DNA of 64,000 nucleotides from Paenibacillus sonchi (lineage in GTDB: Bacteria; Bacillota; Bacilli; Paenibacillales; Paenibacillaceae), in the NCBI RefSeq assembly GCF_016772475.1, contig NZ_CP068595.1, positions 3,348,001 through 3,412,000 on the forward strand, written 5' to 3'. Below are positions 25,618-34,507 of the stretch, in pieces. Every line of letters begins with the position of its first letter. The first letter of the stretch is position 1. The position numbers and the translations under genes were made by a program. The notes below the pieces were generated by a model. The model was not told the origin of the DNA and made no database searches. It was given only the letters and a program-made list of their open reading frames with translations.

Positions 25618-27827
25618 ATGGCAAAAATATTATACAGACTGGGGTTTTGGTCGGCGAAGAACCGGCTAAAAGTCCTTCTGGGCAGCATTACGCTTTTAGT
25701 GGCAGCGGCGATTGTAGCGTTATCGATGGGAGTTCATTTTGGTGAGGAGACTTCCATCCCCGGACTTGCCTCGCAAAAAACACTCGAGGTTATGGAAAAG
25801 GAATTTCCAAACCCCCAGAGTGGACTCGGTAAAACCCAACTGGTGCTGAAAGCTCCGGACAATGAAAGGTTATCCTCTGAGACTGCAAAGCAGCTCGTTA
25901 CCGCCAAACTCAAGGAAGTGGCAGCAGATCCCGAGGTGACATCAGTAGTAAGTCCGTATGACAATCATTCATTGAATGCGGACAGCACCATCGGATACGC
26001 AACAATTACCTATGCGGTACCAGGCGATGAAGTAACAGATGAATCTAAAGATTCAGTTAATGAGATTGCAGAGAGCCTTCGTGATGCCGGCTGGCAGGCT
26101 GAATTGATTGGAGACGGTTATGTAAAAATGGCGACCAGCAGTCCGACCGAAGCGCTCGGCGTGCTTCTGGCCCTGGTAATCCTTGCTGTTGCACTTGGTT
26201 CCATCCTTACCGGTGTCCTTCCGATTGTGACGGCAGGTTTAGGGCTCGGATTTGGTATTATGCTGATTATCATCGGAACCAGTTTCCTGGACATTCCTTC
26301 GTTTGCTTTATCACTGGCAGGTATGCTTGGATTGGCTGTAGGTATTGACTATGCTTTGTTCATTATCGCCAGATACCGCCAGCAGCTTGCAGAAGGTTAT
26401 GAGCGGCGGGAAGCGATTGCCATCGCGAACGGCACGGCTGGGAGTGCGGTTGTGTTTGCCGGAGTAACGGTTATGATCGCTCTGGTCGGTTTTTCCTTCG
26501 TTGGAGTACCGTTCCTTACGGCTATGGGTATGGCTGGTGCACTTACTGTATTTACCGCAATACTTATGACGATATTCGTTGTACCGGCAATTTTGGACCT
26601 GCTGGGGGCAAGGTTAAAGCGCCTGCCAAGCGGGCAGGCAGCAAGCAGAAGCCGGCGGGCCGCGGTAATCTGTGGGGAAGATTCGTTACCGGTCAGCCTT
26701 TAGTGGCTGTCCTGCTGGGAGTAGCGCTGCTTGCAACCATTGCTCTGCCATTCTTCCACATGGAGACAGGTCTTGGAAATGATGGTCATAAATCGCCGGA
26801 TAAAACCGAACGCCGGGCCTATGATCTCCTTTCCGAAGCCTATGGCGAAGGGTATCATGGACCGTTAGTGCTTTTGGCTGAAACGGATGGCGGGAAAGAG
26901 GCTGCGGCCAATCTCAATAAAGTGATTGAGGAAGTAAAAAATTATCCCAACGTCGCGATGGTAAACCCGGCGGTCACCGCGCCTTCCGGAAAAGTATCGC
27001 TGATTACGGTTATGCCGACAACAGGCCCCAATGATTCAGCAACCATTGACCTTGTCCATTTAATTCGTGATAAGGCGCCCGAAATAGAGCAGCAGGATCA
27101 TATTAAGCTTGGTGTGACCGGCAGCACGGCTGTCAATATCGATATCACTCAGAAATTGAATCAGGCCTTACCTAAATTTTGCCTAATCATTGTCGGCTTG
27201 GCCTTTGTACTGCTTATGCTGGTATTCCGTTCAATTCTGGTTCCGATCAAGGCCGTACTTGGATTTATTCTGTCGCTTGGAGCGACCTTGGGATTTGTTA
27301 CTTATGTCGTTCAAGACGGCCATTTCCAGAAGTTATTCGGATTCTATGCCGAGGCACCGGTATTTAACTTCTTACCGATCATTGTAGTCGGCGTCCTGTT
27401 TGGTTTGGCAATGGACTATGAAGTGTTTCTGGTCAGCCGGATGCGCGAGGAATTCAAGAAGAGCGGAGATGCCAAAAAATCCGTTCTTGCCGGTATCCGC
27501 CACAGCGGCGGAGTCGTGACCGCAGCAGGGCTCATCATGGTTGCCGTCTTTACCGGGTTCATTCTGGCAGAGGAGCCTATGGTTAAGGTCATGGGGCTGG
27601 CGCTTGCCTTCGGTGTTCTCTTTGATGCTTTTATCGTCCGGATGCTCATCGTTCCCGGGGTGATGACCGTGCTTGGGAAGTCGGCCTGGTATTTTCCAAA
27701 ATGGCTGGACCGCCTGCTTCCGAATCTCGACGTGGAAGGTGAGGGAGTGATGGAGGAAGTGGAGAAAAAACAGCGGGAATATACGAAGGAATCTAACATC
27801 AGATTATTGGCTAAGCCATTAGAATAA
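25618..27827 (+). CDS. MmpL/RND-family membrane transporter, frameshifted
   Basis: Two homologous halves, each with a membrane helix, an extracytoplasmic domain and a five-helix bundle. The first half carries GLAVGIDYALFIIARYRQQ and the second FGLAMDYEVFLVSRMREEF, the GxxxDY proton-relay signatures of MmpL proteins. The first frame runs out at 26703. Adding one G in the G run 26604-26608 gives LLGGKVKAPAKRAG and one protein of about 736 residues, the normal MmpL length. AGAGGAG precedes the ATG. The substrate (lipid or drug) is not determinable. The gene follows the second hairpin repeat and ends at a strong terminator. Confidence 0.9.
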
Positions 27828-27839
27828 GTTGGTTTAAGA

Positions 27840-27888
27840 AGCGGCAGGCATTGATTAGAACAACATTCAATGCCCGCCGCATTTTCAT
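27840..27888 (+). terminator. Terminator after the MmpL-type gene
   Basis: GCGGCAGGCATTG / CAATGCCCGCCGC stem (an opposed A/C mismatch) with a 13-base loop, then ATTTTC. Confidence 0.75.
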
Positions 27889-27964
27889 CGGCGTGATTGG
27901 TACAGGTTACGTTGGATTGGTAAGGAATCAGCAATCAAATTCAATGGCAGAGAGGTGTCGCTTC

Positions 27965-28645
27965 ATGACCCGGCTTTCAGTGGTTGCACCTGTGTATAAC
28001 GAAGAGGGGAATATTTATGATCTTTATTTAAGCATCACTGATGCGTTGAAAGGGAAAATAGAGAGCTATGAAATCGTGTTAGTGAATGATGGAAGCAAAG
28101 ATCGGAGTGCAGTGCTGCTCAATGAGATCGCTCAGATGGATAAGTCTGTAAAGGTCATCCATTTCGAGAAGAATTACGGACAAACGGCTGCGGTCTGGGC
28201 CGGAATAAAGAACTCAACAGGTGAATTAATCGCCCTTATGGATGCCGATCTGCAGACAGATCCCAGGGATATTTTTAGATTAATGCCCTTTATCGGGCGG
28301 ATAGATTTTGTGAACGGGAAACGGATAGATCGTAAAGATACCCTGCTTAAGAAAATATCTTCACGTATCGGGAATGGAATCCGCAATTGGATCACCGGAG
28401 ATTCGATTTATGATACAGGTTGTCCCATGAAGCTCTTCACACGGGAGGTAGCCGACAGCCTTTATTTATATAACGGGATGCACAGGTTTTTGCCGACATT
28501 AGCAAAGATGAACGGGTTTTCGGTCATCGAAGTTTCGGTAACCCATCAGGAAAGGAAACATGGGGTATCCAAATACAGGGTGTTGAACCGCGCCTATGTA
28601 GGATTCATGGATGCCCTTGTGATCGGCAGGCTCAAAAAAGAGTGA
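27965..28645 (+). CDS. GT2-family glycosyltransferase, dolichyl-phosphate-mannose-synthase-like
   Basis: About 226 residues. LSVVAPVYNEEGNI at the N-terminus, the nucleotide-binding VLVNDGSKD, the DADLQTDP metal-binding motif and a later TGCPMKLFTREVA acceptor region define GT2 (DPM1/GtrB-like). The frame is open upstream, but ATG 27965 has AGAGGTG and matches the family start. There are no C-terminal membrane helices, unlike GtrB. A UDP- or GDP-sugar donor and a polyprenyl phosphate acceptor are likely by family. Confidence 0.87.
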   Translation: MTRLSVVAPVYNEEGNIYDLYLSITDALKGKIESYEIVLVNDGSKDRSAVLLNEIAQMDKSVKVIHFEKNYGQTAAVWAGIKNSTGELIALMDADLQTDPRDIFRLMPFIGRIDFVNGKRIDRKDTLLKKISSRIGNGIRNWITGDSIYDTGCPMKLFTREVADSLYLYNGMHRFLPTLAKMNGFSVIEVSVTHQERKHGVSKYRVLNRAYVGFMDALVIGRLKKE

Positions 28646-28753
28646 TCCTGTACCGGATTAAGGGATGATGATATGTATACAGGTGCAGGTTCGGGGGTGA
28701 AGAAGGTATACTTGAAAACATAGGTCATCATGTTACAGCTGAGGGGGAGAATA

Positions 28754-29947
28754 TTGAACGAAAAAAACGGCATGCAAAATATTAGTGATTTATTCGCTTC
28801 AAGGCTGCCGACACTAATTTGGGTATCCATTGTATATGTTGGAACTATAATATTGCAATTTCTTAAGGAACATTTGATTTTAGAGAGTGCTGTATTTACA
28901 GGCTTATTTACAATTCATGTATTATTGCATTGGAATTCCTACAGAGTCACCTACAAAAAATTCTGGGTTTACTTCTCAGTTCAAGCAGCTTTAATCTATT
29001 TGTGTGCCATTTTAATGCGTGACGGGTATCAGGCGGTTTTAATCGGGCTGCTGCCTATACTGATAGCTCAGACTCTTAGTTATTCATTCCGTGTGAAGAG
29101 AGTAGTGTTCGTTACACTAATCAGTATTATTGTTTTTTTTGATTCTGCTCTGACTGTGGGGGATAGGGATGAACTGATCGTATTTCTTCCTATATTTCTT
29201 CTGATGCTTATTGTTGTGCTGGCTTATGCAATATTATTCTTCAAGCAGGTTCAAGAGCGGCTCAGAATTCAGAGTTTTCTGGAGGATTTAAGAGAAGCAC
29301 ATGAAAAGGTAGAGGAATTAACCCTTGCCAATGAACGCCAGCGGATGGCGCGGGATTTGCATGATACACTGGCACAAGGTGTCGCCGGACTGATTATGCG
29401 GCTGGAGGCTGCAGATGCCCATATGTCACAAAACCATCCGGAGCGGGCACAGGAAATTATTAGGCAGTCCATGCAGCAGGCACGCCGGACATTGGCTGAA
29501 GCCCGGAGAGCGATTGACAATTTGCGGTTAAAGTCAGCTCCAGAGATGGATTTCAAAGAGGCCATTGCTGATGAAATTGAACATTTTAAAGAGGCTACGG
29601 GTATCGTCGTATCCACAGATTATCATTTGAACAAACGATTATCCAGGCTGCAGATGGAACACAGCTTGCATATTGTTAAAGAATGTCTGACTAATATTGC
29701 CCGCCATGCAAAGGCTGATAAAGTATGGGTATTTGTTTCTACGCAAAACGATAAACTAATCATTGAAATTCAGGATAATGGTATCGGATTTAAAACGGAT
29801 GATATAGGCAAGGATGCCGGACACTATGGGCTGCTGGGAATTAAAGAGCGGGTACGGCTAATTGGAGGAGAAATTTACGTGAACAGTAACTCAGAAGGAA
29901 CCCGTGTTAAGCTGGAGACACCCTTCATTGAAGGAGAACATAAATGA
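28754..29947 (+). CDS. LiaS/NarL-type sensor histidine kinase
   Basis: About 397 residues. Six hydrophobic segments in the first 150 residues (multi-TM sensor), then a coiled linker and the HisKA_3 motif ERQRMARDLHDTLAQGVAGL with the acceptor His near 201, and HATPase_c with FQDNGIGF-like IQDNGIGFK and LLGIKERVRLIGG. I prefer the TTG at 28754, five bases after GAGGGGGAG; an ATG at 28730 lacks a ribosome site. It overlaps the response regulator by four bases. The pair resembles LiaRS-like systems, but the multi-TM input domain makes the signal unclear. Confidence 0.88.
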   Translation: MNEKNGMQNISDLFASRLPTLIWVSIVYVGTIILQFLKEHLILESAVFTGLFTIHVLLHWNSYRVTYKKFWVYFSVQAALIYLCAILMRDGYQAVLIGLLPILIAQTLSYSFRVKRVVFVTLISIIVFFDSALTVGDRDELIVFLPIFLLMLIVVLAYAILFFKQVQERLRIQSFLEDLREAHEKVEELTLANERQRMARDLHDTLAQGVAGLIMRLEAADAHMSQNHPERAQEIIRQSMQQARRTLAEARRAIDNLRLKSAPEMDFKEAIADEIEHFKEATGIVVSTDYHLNKRLSRLQMEHSLHIVKECLTNIARHAKADKVWVFVSTQNDKLIIEIQDNGIGFKTDDIGKDAGHYGLLGIKERVRLIGGEIYVNSNSEGTRVKLETPFIEGEHK

Positions 29948-30597
29948 TTGTATATAAGATTCTGATTGTAGATGATCATTTGGTTGTCCGGGAAGGCCTA
30001 AAGCTGATTCTGGAGACAAACGAGCAATTTCAAGTGGTTGGTGAAGCTGAAAACGGCGCAGAGGCGCTGCCAATGATTAAGGAACTGCATCCTGATGTGA
30101 TCCTGATGGACTTGAATATGCCAGTTATGGGCGGACTGGAAACCATGCAAGAGTTAAAAAAACAAGGGTCTTCGATTCCGGTAATCATCCTTACAACCTA
30201 TAACGAAGATGAACTAATGATAAGCGGACTGGCCATGGGAGCGAAGGGTTATTTATTAAAAGATACCAGCCGTGAGAATCTGTTCAGAAACATTGAGTCG
30301 GCAGTACGTGGAGAAACCTTGCTGTCGGCAGATATTATGGAACGCGTAATTACAGCCCGGGCGCAGCAGAAAGATTCAATCTCTCCTCAAAATGAAGCCG
30401 CTCGTTTGACCGATAAGGAAACACTTATTCTGCAGGCTGTTGCCCGGGGTTTCAAAAGCAAAGTTATTGCCATTGATATGGGAATCTCCGAGCGTACAGT
30501 AAAAGCACATTTAACGGCTATTTATAATAAACTTGGAGTGGATTCACGTTCTCAAGCGGTAGCTGTTGCACTTGAGCGGGGGATTATGGAAATGTAA
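29944..30597 (+). CDS. LiaR/NarL-type response regulator
   Basis: About 217 residues. The receiver domain has DDHLVVREG, the phospho-acceptor in VILMDLNMPVMGG (Asp 56) and KGYLLKD. The C-terminal LuxR-type HTH (about 150-215) contains LTDKETLILQAVARGFKSK and ISERTVKAHLTAIYNKLGV. It overlaps the kinase gene (ATGA). Targets are unknown; the neighbouring MmpL and LtaS-like envelope genes are candidates by proximity only. Confidence 0.92.
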   Translation: MIVYKILIVDDHLVVREGLKLILETNEQFQVVGEAENGAEALPMIKELHPDVILMDLNMPVMGGLETMQELKKQGSSIPVIILTTYNEDELMISGLAMGAKGYLLKDTSRENLFRNIESAVRGETLLSADIMERVITARAQQKDSISPQNEAARLTDKETLILQAVARGFKSKVIAIDMGISERTVKAHLTAIYNKLGVDSRSQAVAVALERGIMEM

Positions 30598-30682
30598 ACG
30601 GTCTAGTGGATGACAAGCTGGCTGGCTACTATGTGCTGCATCCGAATAATATTGGCAGATGCAGTCATAGATACTTGTAAGA

Positions 30683-30735
30683 TAAAAAAGACTCTTCGCA
30701 CATGGCATTGAGCTGTGCAGGAAGAGTCTCTTTTG
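30683..30735. terminator. Bidirectional terminator
   Basis: AAAAAAGACTCTTC ... GGAAGAGTCTCTTTT forms a stem with A-rich 5' and T-rich 3' sides between convergent genes (response regulator and glutathione peroxidase). Confidence 0.75.
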
Positions 30736-30748
30736 GCTAACCGTATAA

Positions 30749-31231
30749 TTATTGCTCAAGCAGCTTGGCGATGTCCGCCTCGATCTGGTCCGGTGTGGTC
30801 TGCGGGGCGAACCGCTTCAGCACACGGCCTTCCTGGTCAACCAGGAACTTGGTGAAGTTCCATTTGACGCTTTTGGAGCCCAGTACGCCCGGTGCTTCCT
30901 TGGAGAGGTATTTGAAGAGCGGATGCGCCCCGTCACCCTTCACTTCAATCTTCTCGTACATCGGGAAGGTTACCCCATAATTGATTTCGCAGAACTCTGC
31001 GATGTCTTCACTCTCGCCCGGCTCTTGGCCTGCAAACTGGTTGCTTGGAAAGCCGAGTACTTCAAAACCGCGGTCCTTGAATTTATCGTACACTTCCTGG
31101 AGACCCTTGTACTGGGGAGTAAAGCCGCATTTGCTGGCTGTATTGACGACGAGCAGCACTTTGCCTTTGTACTTGGATAGGGATTCTTCCTGACCGCGCA
31201 GCGTGTTGGCTTTATAATCATAAATACTCAT
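30749..31231 (-). CDS. bsaA: Glutathione peroxidase-family thiol peroxidase
   Basis: 160 residues. The catalytic tetrad motifs are visible: NTASKCGFTPQY (peroxidatic Cys 35), FPSNQFAGQEPG (Gln) and SVKWNFTKFLVD (Trp and Asn). As in other bacterial members, Cys replaces selenocysteine. GGGAGG lies eight bases before the ATG at 31231. It reduces hydroperoxides, probably with thioredoxin. It is divergent from the Ohr-type gene, so the two form a peroxide-defence pair. Confidence 0.92.
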   Translation of the reverse strand: MSIYDYKANTLRGQEESLSKYKGKVLLVVNTASKCGFTPQYKGLQEVYDKFKDRGFEVLGFPSNQFAGQEPGESEDIAEFCEINYGVTFPMYEKIEVKGDGAHPLFKYLSKEAPGVLGSKSVKWNFTKFLVDQEGRVLKRFAPQTTPDQIEADIAKLLEQ

Positions 31232-31401
31232 CAATGATACCTCCCGATCATTAATTTATCACAATTTAATTTTACACTATTTATCGCAAGAAGCAAGCCG
31301 CGAGGGGATAACAACATTGCATCTCCGTTTCAAACCAAGCCCGTTGTTTAAGTAAAAAGTATGAGCAGTTAAAATTTGGCTTGAAAAGGAGAGAATGAGC
31401 G

Positions 31402-31836
31402 ATGACAGCATTAACAATGAAACCTTTGTACACAGCTTCTGCTACGGTCCGCGGCGGACGCGAAGGGTCAGTGGAATCCTCGGATGGTGCTCTGAAGCAT
31501 GATCTCAAAATGCCGAAGGAACTGGGTGGACCGGGAGGTATGGGGACGAACCCGGAGCAGCTGTTCGCAGCAGGCTATGGCGCTTGTTATGAAAGCGCTC
31601 TGGCGAATATCACCCGTAAAGAGGGCGTGAAGCTTCAAGATGTGGTTGTGACCTCCAACGTGCTGATCGGAAAGGATGAAAGTGACGGAGGCTTCAAGCT
31701 GGCGGTAAAACTGGATGTAAGCCTGCCCGGCATTGAACGCGCAAAAGCAGAGGACCTTGCCCGCAAAGCTCATGAGTTCTGTCCATATTCCAAGGCAACC
31801 CGCGGCAATATTGAGGTTGAACTAAACGTGCTGTAA
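31402..31836 (+). CDS. ohr: Organic hydroperoxide resistance protein (Ohr/OsmC family)
   Basis: 144 residues. It carries the Ohr active-site motifs: GYGACYESAL (Cys 62, peroxidatic) and HEFCPYSKATRGN (Cys about 127, resolving), plus GGMGTNPEQLFAAGY. Ohr enzymes reduce organic hydroperoxides using lipoylated proteins. It is preceded by AAGGAGAG. No OhrR/MarR gene is adjacent, so its regulator must lie elsewhere. It is divergent from the glutathione peroxidase gene. Confidence 0.93.
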   Translation: MTALTMKPLYTASATVRGGREGSVESSDGALKHDLKMPKELGGPGGMGTNPEQLFAAGYGACYESALANITRKEGVKLQDVVVTSNVLIGKDESDGGFKLAVKLDVSLPGIERAKAEDLARKAHEFCPYSKATRGNIEVELNVL

Positions 31837-32015
31837 ACCGTGTTTTTTGGAAAAAATGTCTAAATAGAGTCGGGAATTTCAGGCAGGGCCATAAATCGCA
31901 GGCAGGAGCGTCTGCTTTGGTTGACATCACCCCTAAAATTCTTTAATATGTCTAAGTATCTGTTAATGTCGCGCGTGCAATTAACTACCAAAAATTTAAA
32001 TAATGGGTGATGAAG

Positions 32016-32294
32016 ATGTCTTACAGACCGAATATTACGAATGTGACCAAAGCCAGCAGCAACGATAAGGAAGGATTGTACGAGTTCATTATCAAGCTTG
32101 CTGACGGAACGGAGTGCCGCGCGTTCTACAATCGGTTTCCGGAATGGAAAATGACGAACATCAGCCGCCTGCTTAAGACGCCATGTCCGGTGTGCCGCAA
32201 AGACTTCATCTGTAAATGCATGGAAGCTTTCACAGCTGATTTCGAAGGGCAGATGCTTGGGAACGAATGGATCGACAAGGCAATCGCAGAGTAA
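32016..32294 (+). CDS. Small hypothetical protein with a Cys cluster
   Basis: About 92 residues, not recognised. The sequence starts SYRPNITNVTKASSNDKEG and has PCPVCRKDFICKC near residue 60, a CxxC...CxC arrangement that could bind zinc or iron. GGGTGATG precedes ATG 32016; GTG 32007 and ATG 32010 are alternatives. There is no signal peptide or membrane helix. It is a monocistronic gene between ohr and a DCC-family gene, with its own terminator downstream. Confidence 0.7.
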   Translation: MSYRPNITNVTKASSNDKEGLYEFIIKLADGTECRAFYNRFPEWKMTNISRLLKTPCPVCRKDFICKCMEAFTADFEGQMLGNEWIDKAIAE

Positions 32295-32312
32295 ATTGAA
32301 CGGACGGTTATG

Positions 32313-32351
32313 AAGGCGTGGGAGCTTATCCCGCGCTTTTGTTTTTTTTGG
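32313..32351 (+). terminator. Terminator after the small Cys-cluster gene
   Basis: GCGTGGGA / TCCCGCGC stem followed by TTTTGTTTTTTTT. Confidence 0.8.
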
Positions 32352-32397
32352 GGAGAATTCTGGATATACTGTGACTATCTGAAGGGGGAGGGCAATA

Positions 32398-32817
32398 GTG
32401 AAAGTACAAGAGGAAGTTCTAACAAACAAAGCTGTTGTGCTGATTGATGGGGTCTGCCATCTGTGCCAAGGGCTGGTGCGGTTCATTATCCCCCGTGATC
32501 CCCAAGGCCGGATTCTGTTTGCCCCTTTACAGAGTGAGATTTCCCGTAAGCTGATGAATGACAGCGGTCTTGTGCCCGGGCAGCTCAGCACGGTTGTTCT
32601 GCTGGAGAACGGCGTCTGCTATACGGAATCGGCTGCAGTGCTGCGGATCGCCCGCAGACTGCGTTTTCCGTGGCCTGCTGCTTATCTGTTTATCATTATC
32701 CCCCGTCCGCTGCGGGACGCCCTGTACAGGTTAGTTGCGAGGAACCGTTACCGCTGGTTCGGCCGGGATGAACAATGTATGGTCCCGACGCCGGAGATCC
32801 GGAAGCGGTTTCTGTAG
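32398..32817 (+). CDS. DCC-family thiol-disulfide oxidoreductase-like protein (DUF393)
   Basis: About 139 residues. The family name-giving motif appears as LIDGVCHLCQGLVRFI (DGxCxLC) near residue 18, followed by ILFAPLQSE and RYRWFGRDEQCMVP typical of the YuxK-like group. The start is GTG 32398 after AGGGGGAGGG. Family members are predicted thioredoxin-like proteins; a physiological substrate is not known. It ends at a terminator. Confidence 0.87.
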   Translation: MKVQEEVLTNKAVVLIDGVCHLCQGLVRFIIPRDPQGRILFAPLQSEISRKLMNDSGLVPGQLSTVVLLENGVCYTESAAVLRIARRLRFPWPAAYLFIIIPRPLRDALYRLVARNRYRWFGRDEQCMVPTPEIRKRFL

Positions 32818-32831
32818 AAGACATTACAAAG

Positions 32832-32871
32832 CGCAGCGGGTGCTCGGATAGAGCCCTGCTGCGTTTTTGGT
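32832..32871 (+). terminator. Terminator after the DCC-family gene
   Basis: CGCAGC-GGG / CCC-T-GCTGCG stem followed by TTTTT. Confidence 0.75.
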
Positions 32872-32893
32872 AACAGAGAAATTCAAAATTGGC

Positions 32894-33105
32894 CTAGTTG
32901 GTCAGCGGTTTCACGCTAAGGCTGTAGGTTTGTACCAGCTTCCACTTGCCATCTGCTCCTTGAATGCCGTTGCGGCTGCGGCCAGCGGTAACTTCGGATC
33001 GATCAGACTTATAAATCCCTCGTAATCTTCTTTGTTGGAATAGCTGACGTATTGATTAAAAAGCTTGTGTCGAAAATCTCCTTTGTTATGTGTTGGGGGT
33101 GGCAA
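32894..33105 (-). pseudogene. Frameshifted C-terminal remnant, NTF2-like
   Basis: On the reverse strand one frame reads YVSYSNKEDYEGFISLIDP; a second frame then reads GIQGADGKWKLVQTYSLSV and ends KPLTN before a TAG at 32894. The second part resembles the closing strand of NTF2-like domains (xGxWKLxxxxxL). The two parts are about 15 codons apart and out of frame, and no start codon or membrane anchor precedes them. It is a decayed gene end rather than a live gene. Confidence 0.45.
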
Positions 33106-33203
33106 ATGATGAACGTATAAATTATACAGGACAATAATGGTTCGGGGAATATCCTGTGCTGGATATAGGAGCTGACGGAATTTTGGAAAAGTAAAAAAAG
33201 GTA

Positions 33204-33232
33204 TTGCTGTAATCTAATATATATGCTACTAT
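33204..33232 (+). promoter_or_regulatory. Probable promoter of the Tad operon
   Basis: TTGCTG, 17 bases, TACTAT, with an extended -10 TG one base before the -10 box. It lies about 107 bases upstream of the first Tad gene; the leader contains a terminator hairpin. Confidence 0.5.
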
Positions 33233-33260
33233 AGCTGTAAATTATAGGAATAGTAACGGA

Positions 33261-33309
33261 AGCACCGTTCAATGACCGTATCCCACGGTTATTGGCGGTG
33301 CTTTTTTTG
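33261..33309 (+). terminator. Terminator hairpin in the Tad operon leader
   Basis: AGCACCGTTCAATGACCGT / ACGGTTATTGGCGGTGCT pairs almost throughout (two TT/G and G/T mismatches) with a TATCCC-type loop and is followed by TTTTTTT. It sits between the likely promoter and the first Tad gene, so it may act as an attenuator. Confidence 0.7.
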
Positions 33310-33338
33310 TTGTCTTTTTGCAGAAAGGAGAGTGTGAC

Positions 33339-34507
33339 ATGGCAGCGAGAATCGTGCTCGCAGTACGGGAAAGCCAATACATTGAGCCATTGCTCCACTA
33401 TATACACCATAGTGAATATGGAGGGATGCTGCGGGTCAGCGCGTTCAGCATGCTGGATGCCTTTATGGAATTTATGCAGGGAGAGGAAGTCCCGGACGCG
33501 GTTGTAGGAGATCCTTCTTTTATTGAGGCGTGGCTGGTGGAAGGGAGGAATTCAGTGCCGTGGGCAGTTCTTAGTGATGACGGGGACATCCGCGGCAATC
33601 CCTCCGGGAGTCTGGCGGGCGGACAAATGATTATCAAGTATCAGGCGCTGCCTTCCCTGCTGGAGTCCATACTTCAGCTATGTGATCTGAAGCGAAGCCG
33701 GATGGCGTCCGTGCCCAAGGAGGAGACGCTGCTGCTGGGTGTGGTCTCAGCCAGCGGCAGCAGCGGCAAAACCACGCTTGCGCTCAATATGGCGAAGCAG
33801 CTTGGGGGGCTGGGGTTGTCCGTTTTTTATCTGAATCTGGAAAGTGTGGACAGCAGCGGATTGTTCCTGCGCTTGCCGGACGGCAGTGCCCCCGGTCTGG
33901 AGCGACTGCTGTATGAATTGAAGGCAAGCGCAGGAGAGGGGGCCAAGCGCAAGCAGGAAAGATAGAGCTTGAACAGTATGTGATCCGGCATGAAAGTCTG
34001 CGAAGCGAGGCCTTCAGACCGGTGGACAATCTTAAGGAAAAGCTGGAGATGACGCTGACGGATACGCTGGATGTGCTGGAAGAGCTGTCCGGGGCGGGGC
34101 GCTATGATGTTGTCATTGTAGATACCGGGGGCATTGAGGAGCAGCAGACCCAAGCCGTTCTGCATAGATGCGGCCTCCTGCTCTGGGTGCTGACGGGAGA
34201 TAAGAACAGCATGCACAAGACCGGGCGATGGCTGGAGCATTGCAGTCAACCCCACTCCGGCAGACTGCAGGAGGTACAGGGCAAAAGCAGGTTTGTGCTG
34301 AATTTTGCAGCCGATGCCAATAGCGGAGGGGTTCTCCCTGAGGGGGTGGAAATGGATGCTGTGCTTCCTTATATCTCTTCCTGGGCCATGCAGCACCACG
34401 GGGAGCTGTGCCTGAATTCTCCGCAATTCATCTTCGGGATACAGCAGCTCTGCTCGGGAATCATTGAGCCCGCGCTGCCGCGTGTCTTTACAGGGAATGG
34501 TATATGA
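33339..34507 (+). CDS. TadZ/CpaE-like ATPase, frameshifted
   Basis: The N-terminal receiver-like region (about 1-110) is followed by a ParA/MinD-type fold with VSASGSSGKTTLALNMAKQL (deviant Walker A with its lysine present) and YDVVIVDTGG (Walker B). The second half lies in another frame. One extra G in the run 33938-33942 gives GEGGQAQAGKIELEQYVIRH and about 389 residues. The ATG at 33339 follows AAAGGAG. TadZ proteins localise the pilus machine at a pole or envelope site. Its 3' end overlaps the ATPase gene by four bases. Confidence 0.85.

Noticed and set aside
30598..30680. Coding remnant after the LiaR-like gene
   Set aside because: The short frame has no motif and is followed by the bidirectional terminator.
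33261..33309. c-di-GMP riboswitch before the Tad operon
   Set aside because: I could not place the conserved GEMM core or tetraloop receptor; the leader looks like a plain terminator stem.
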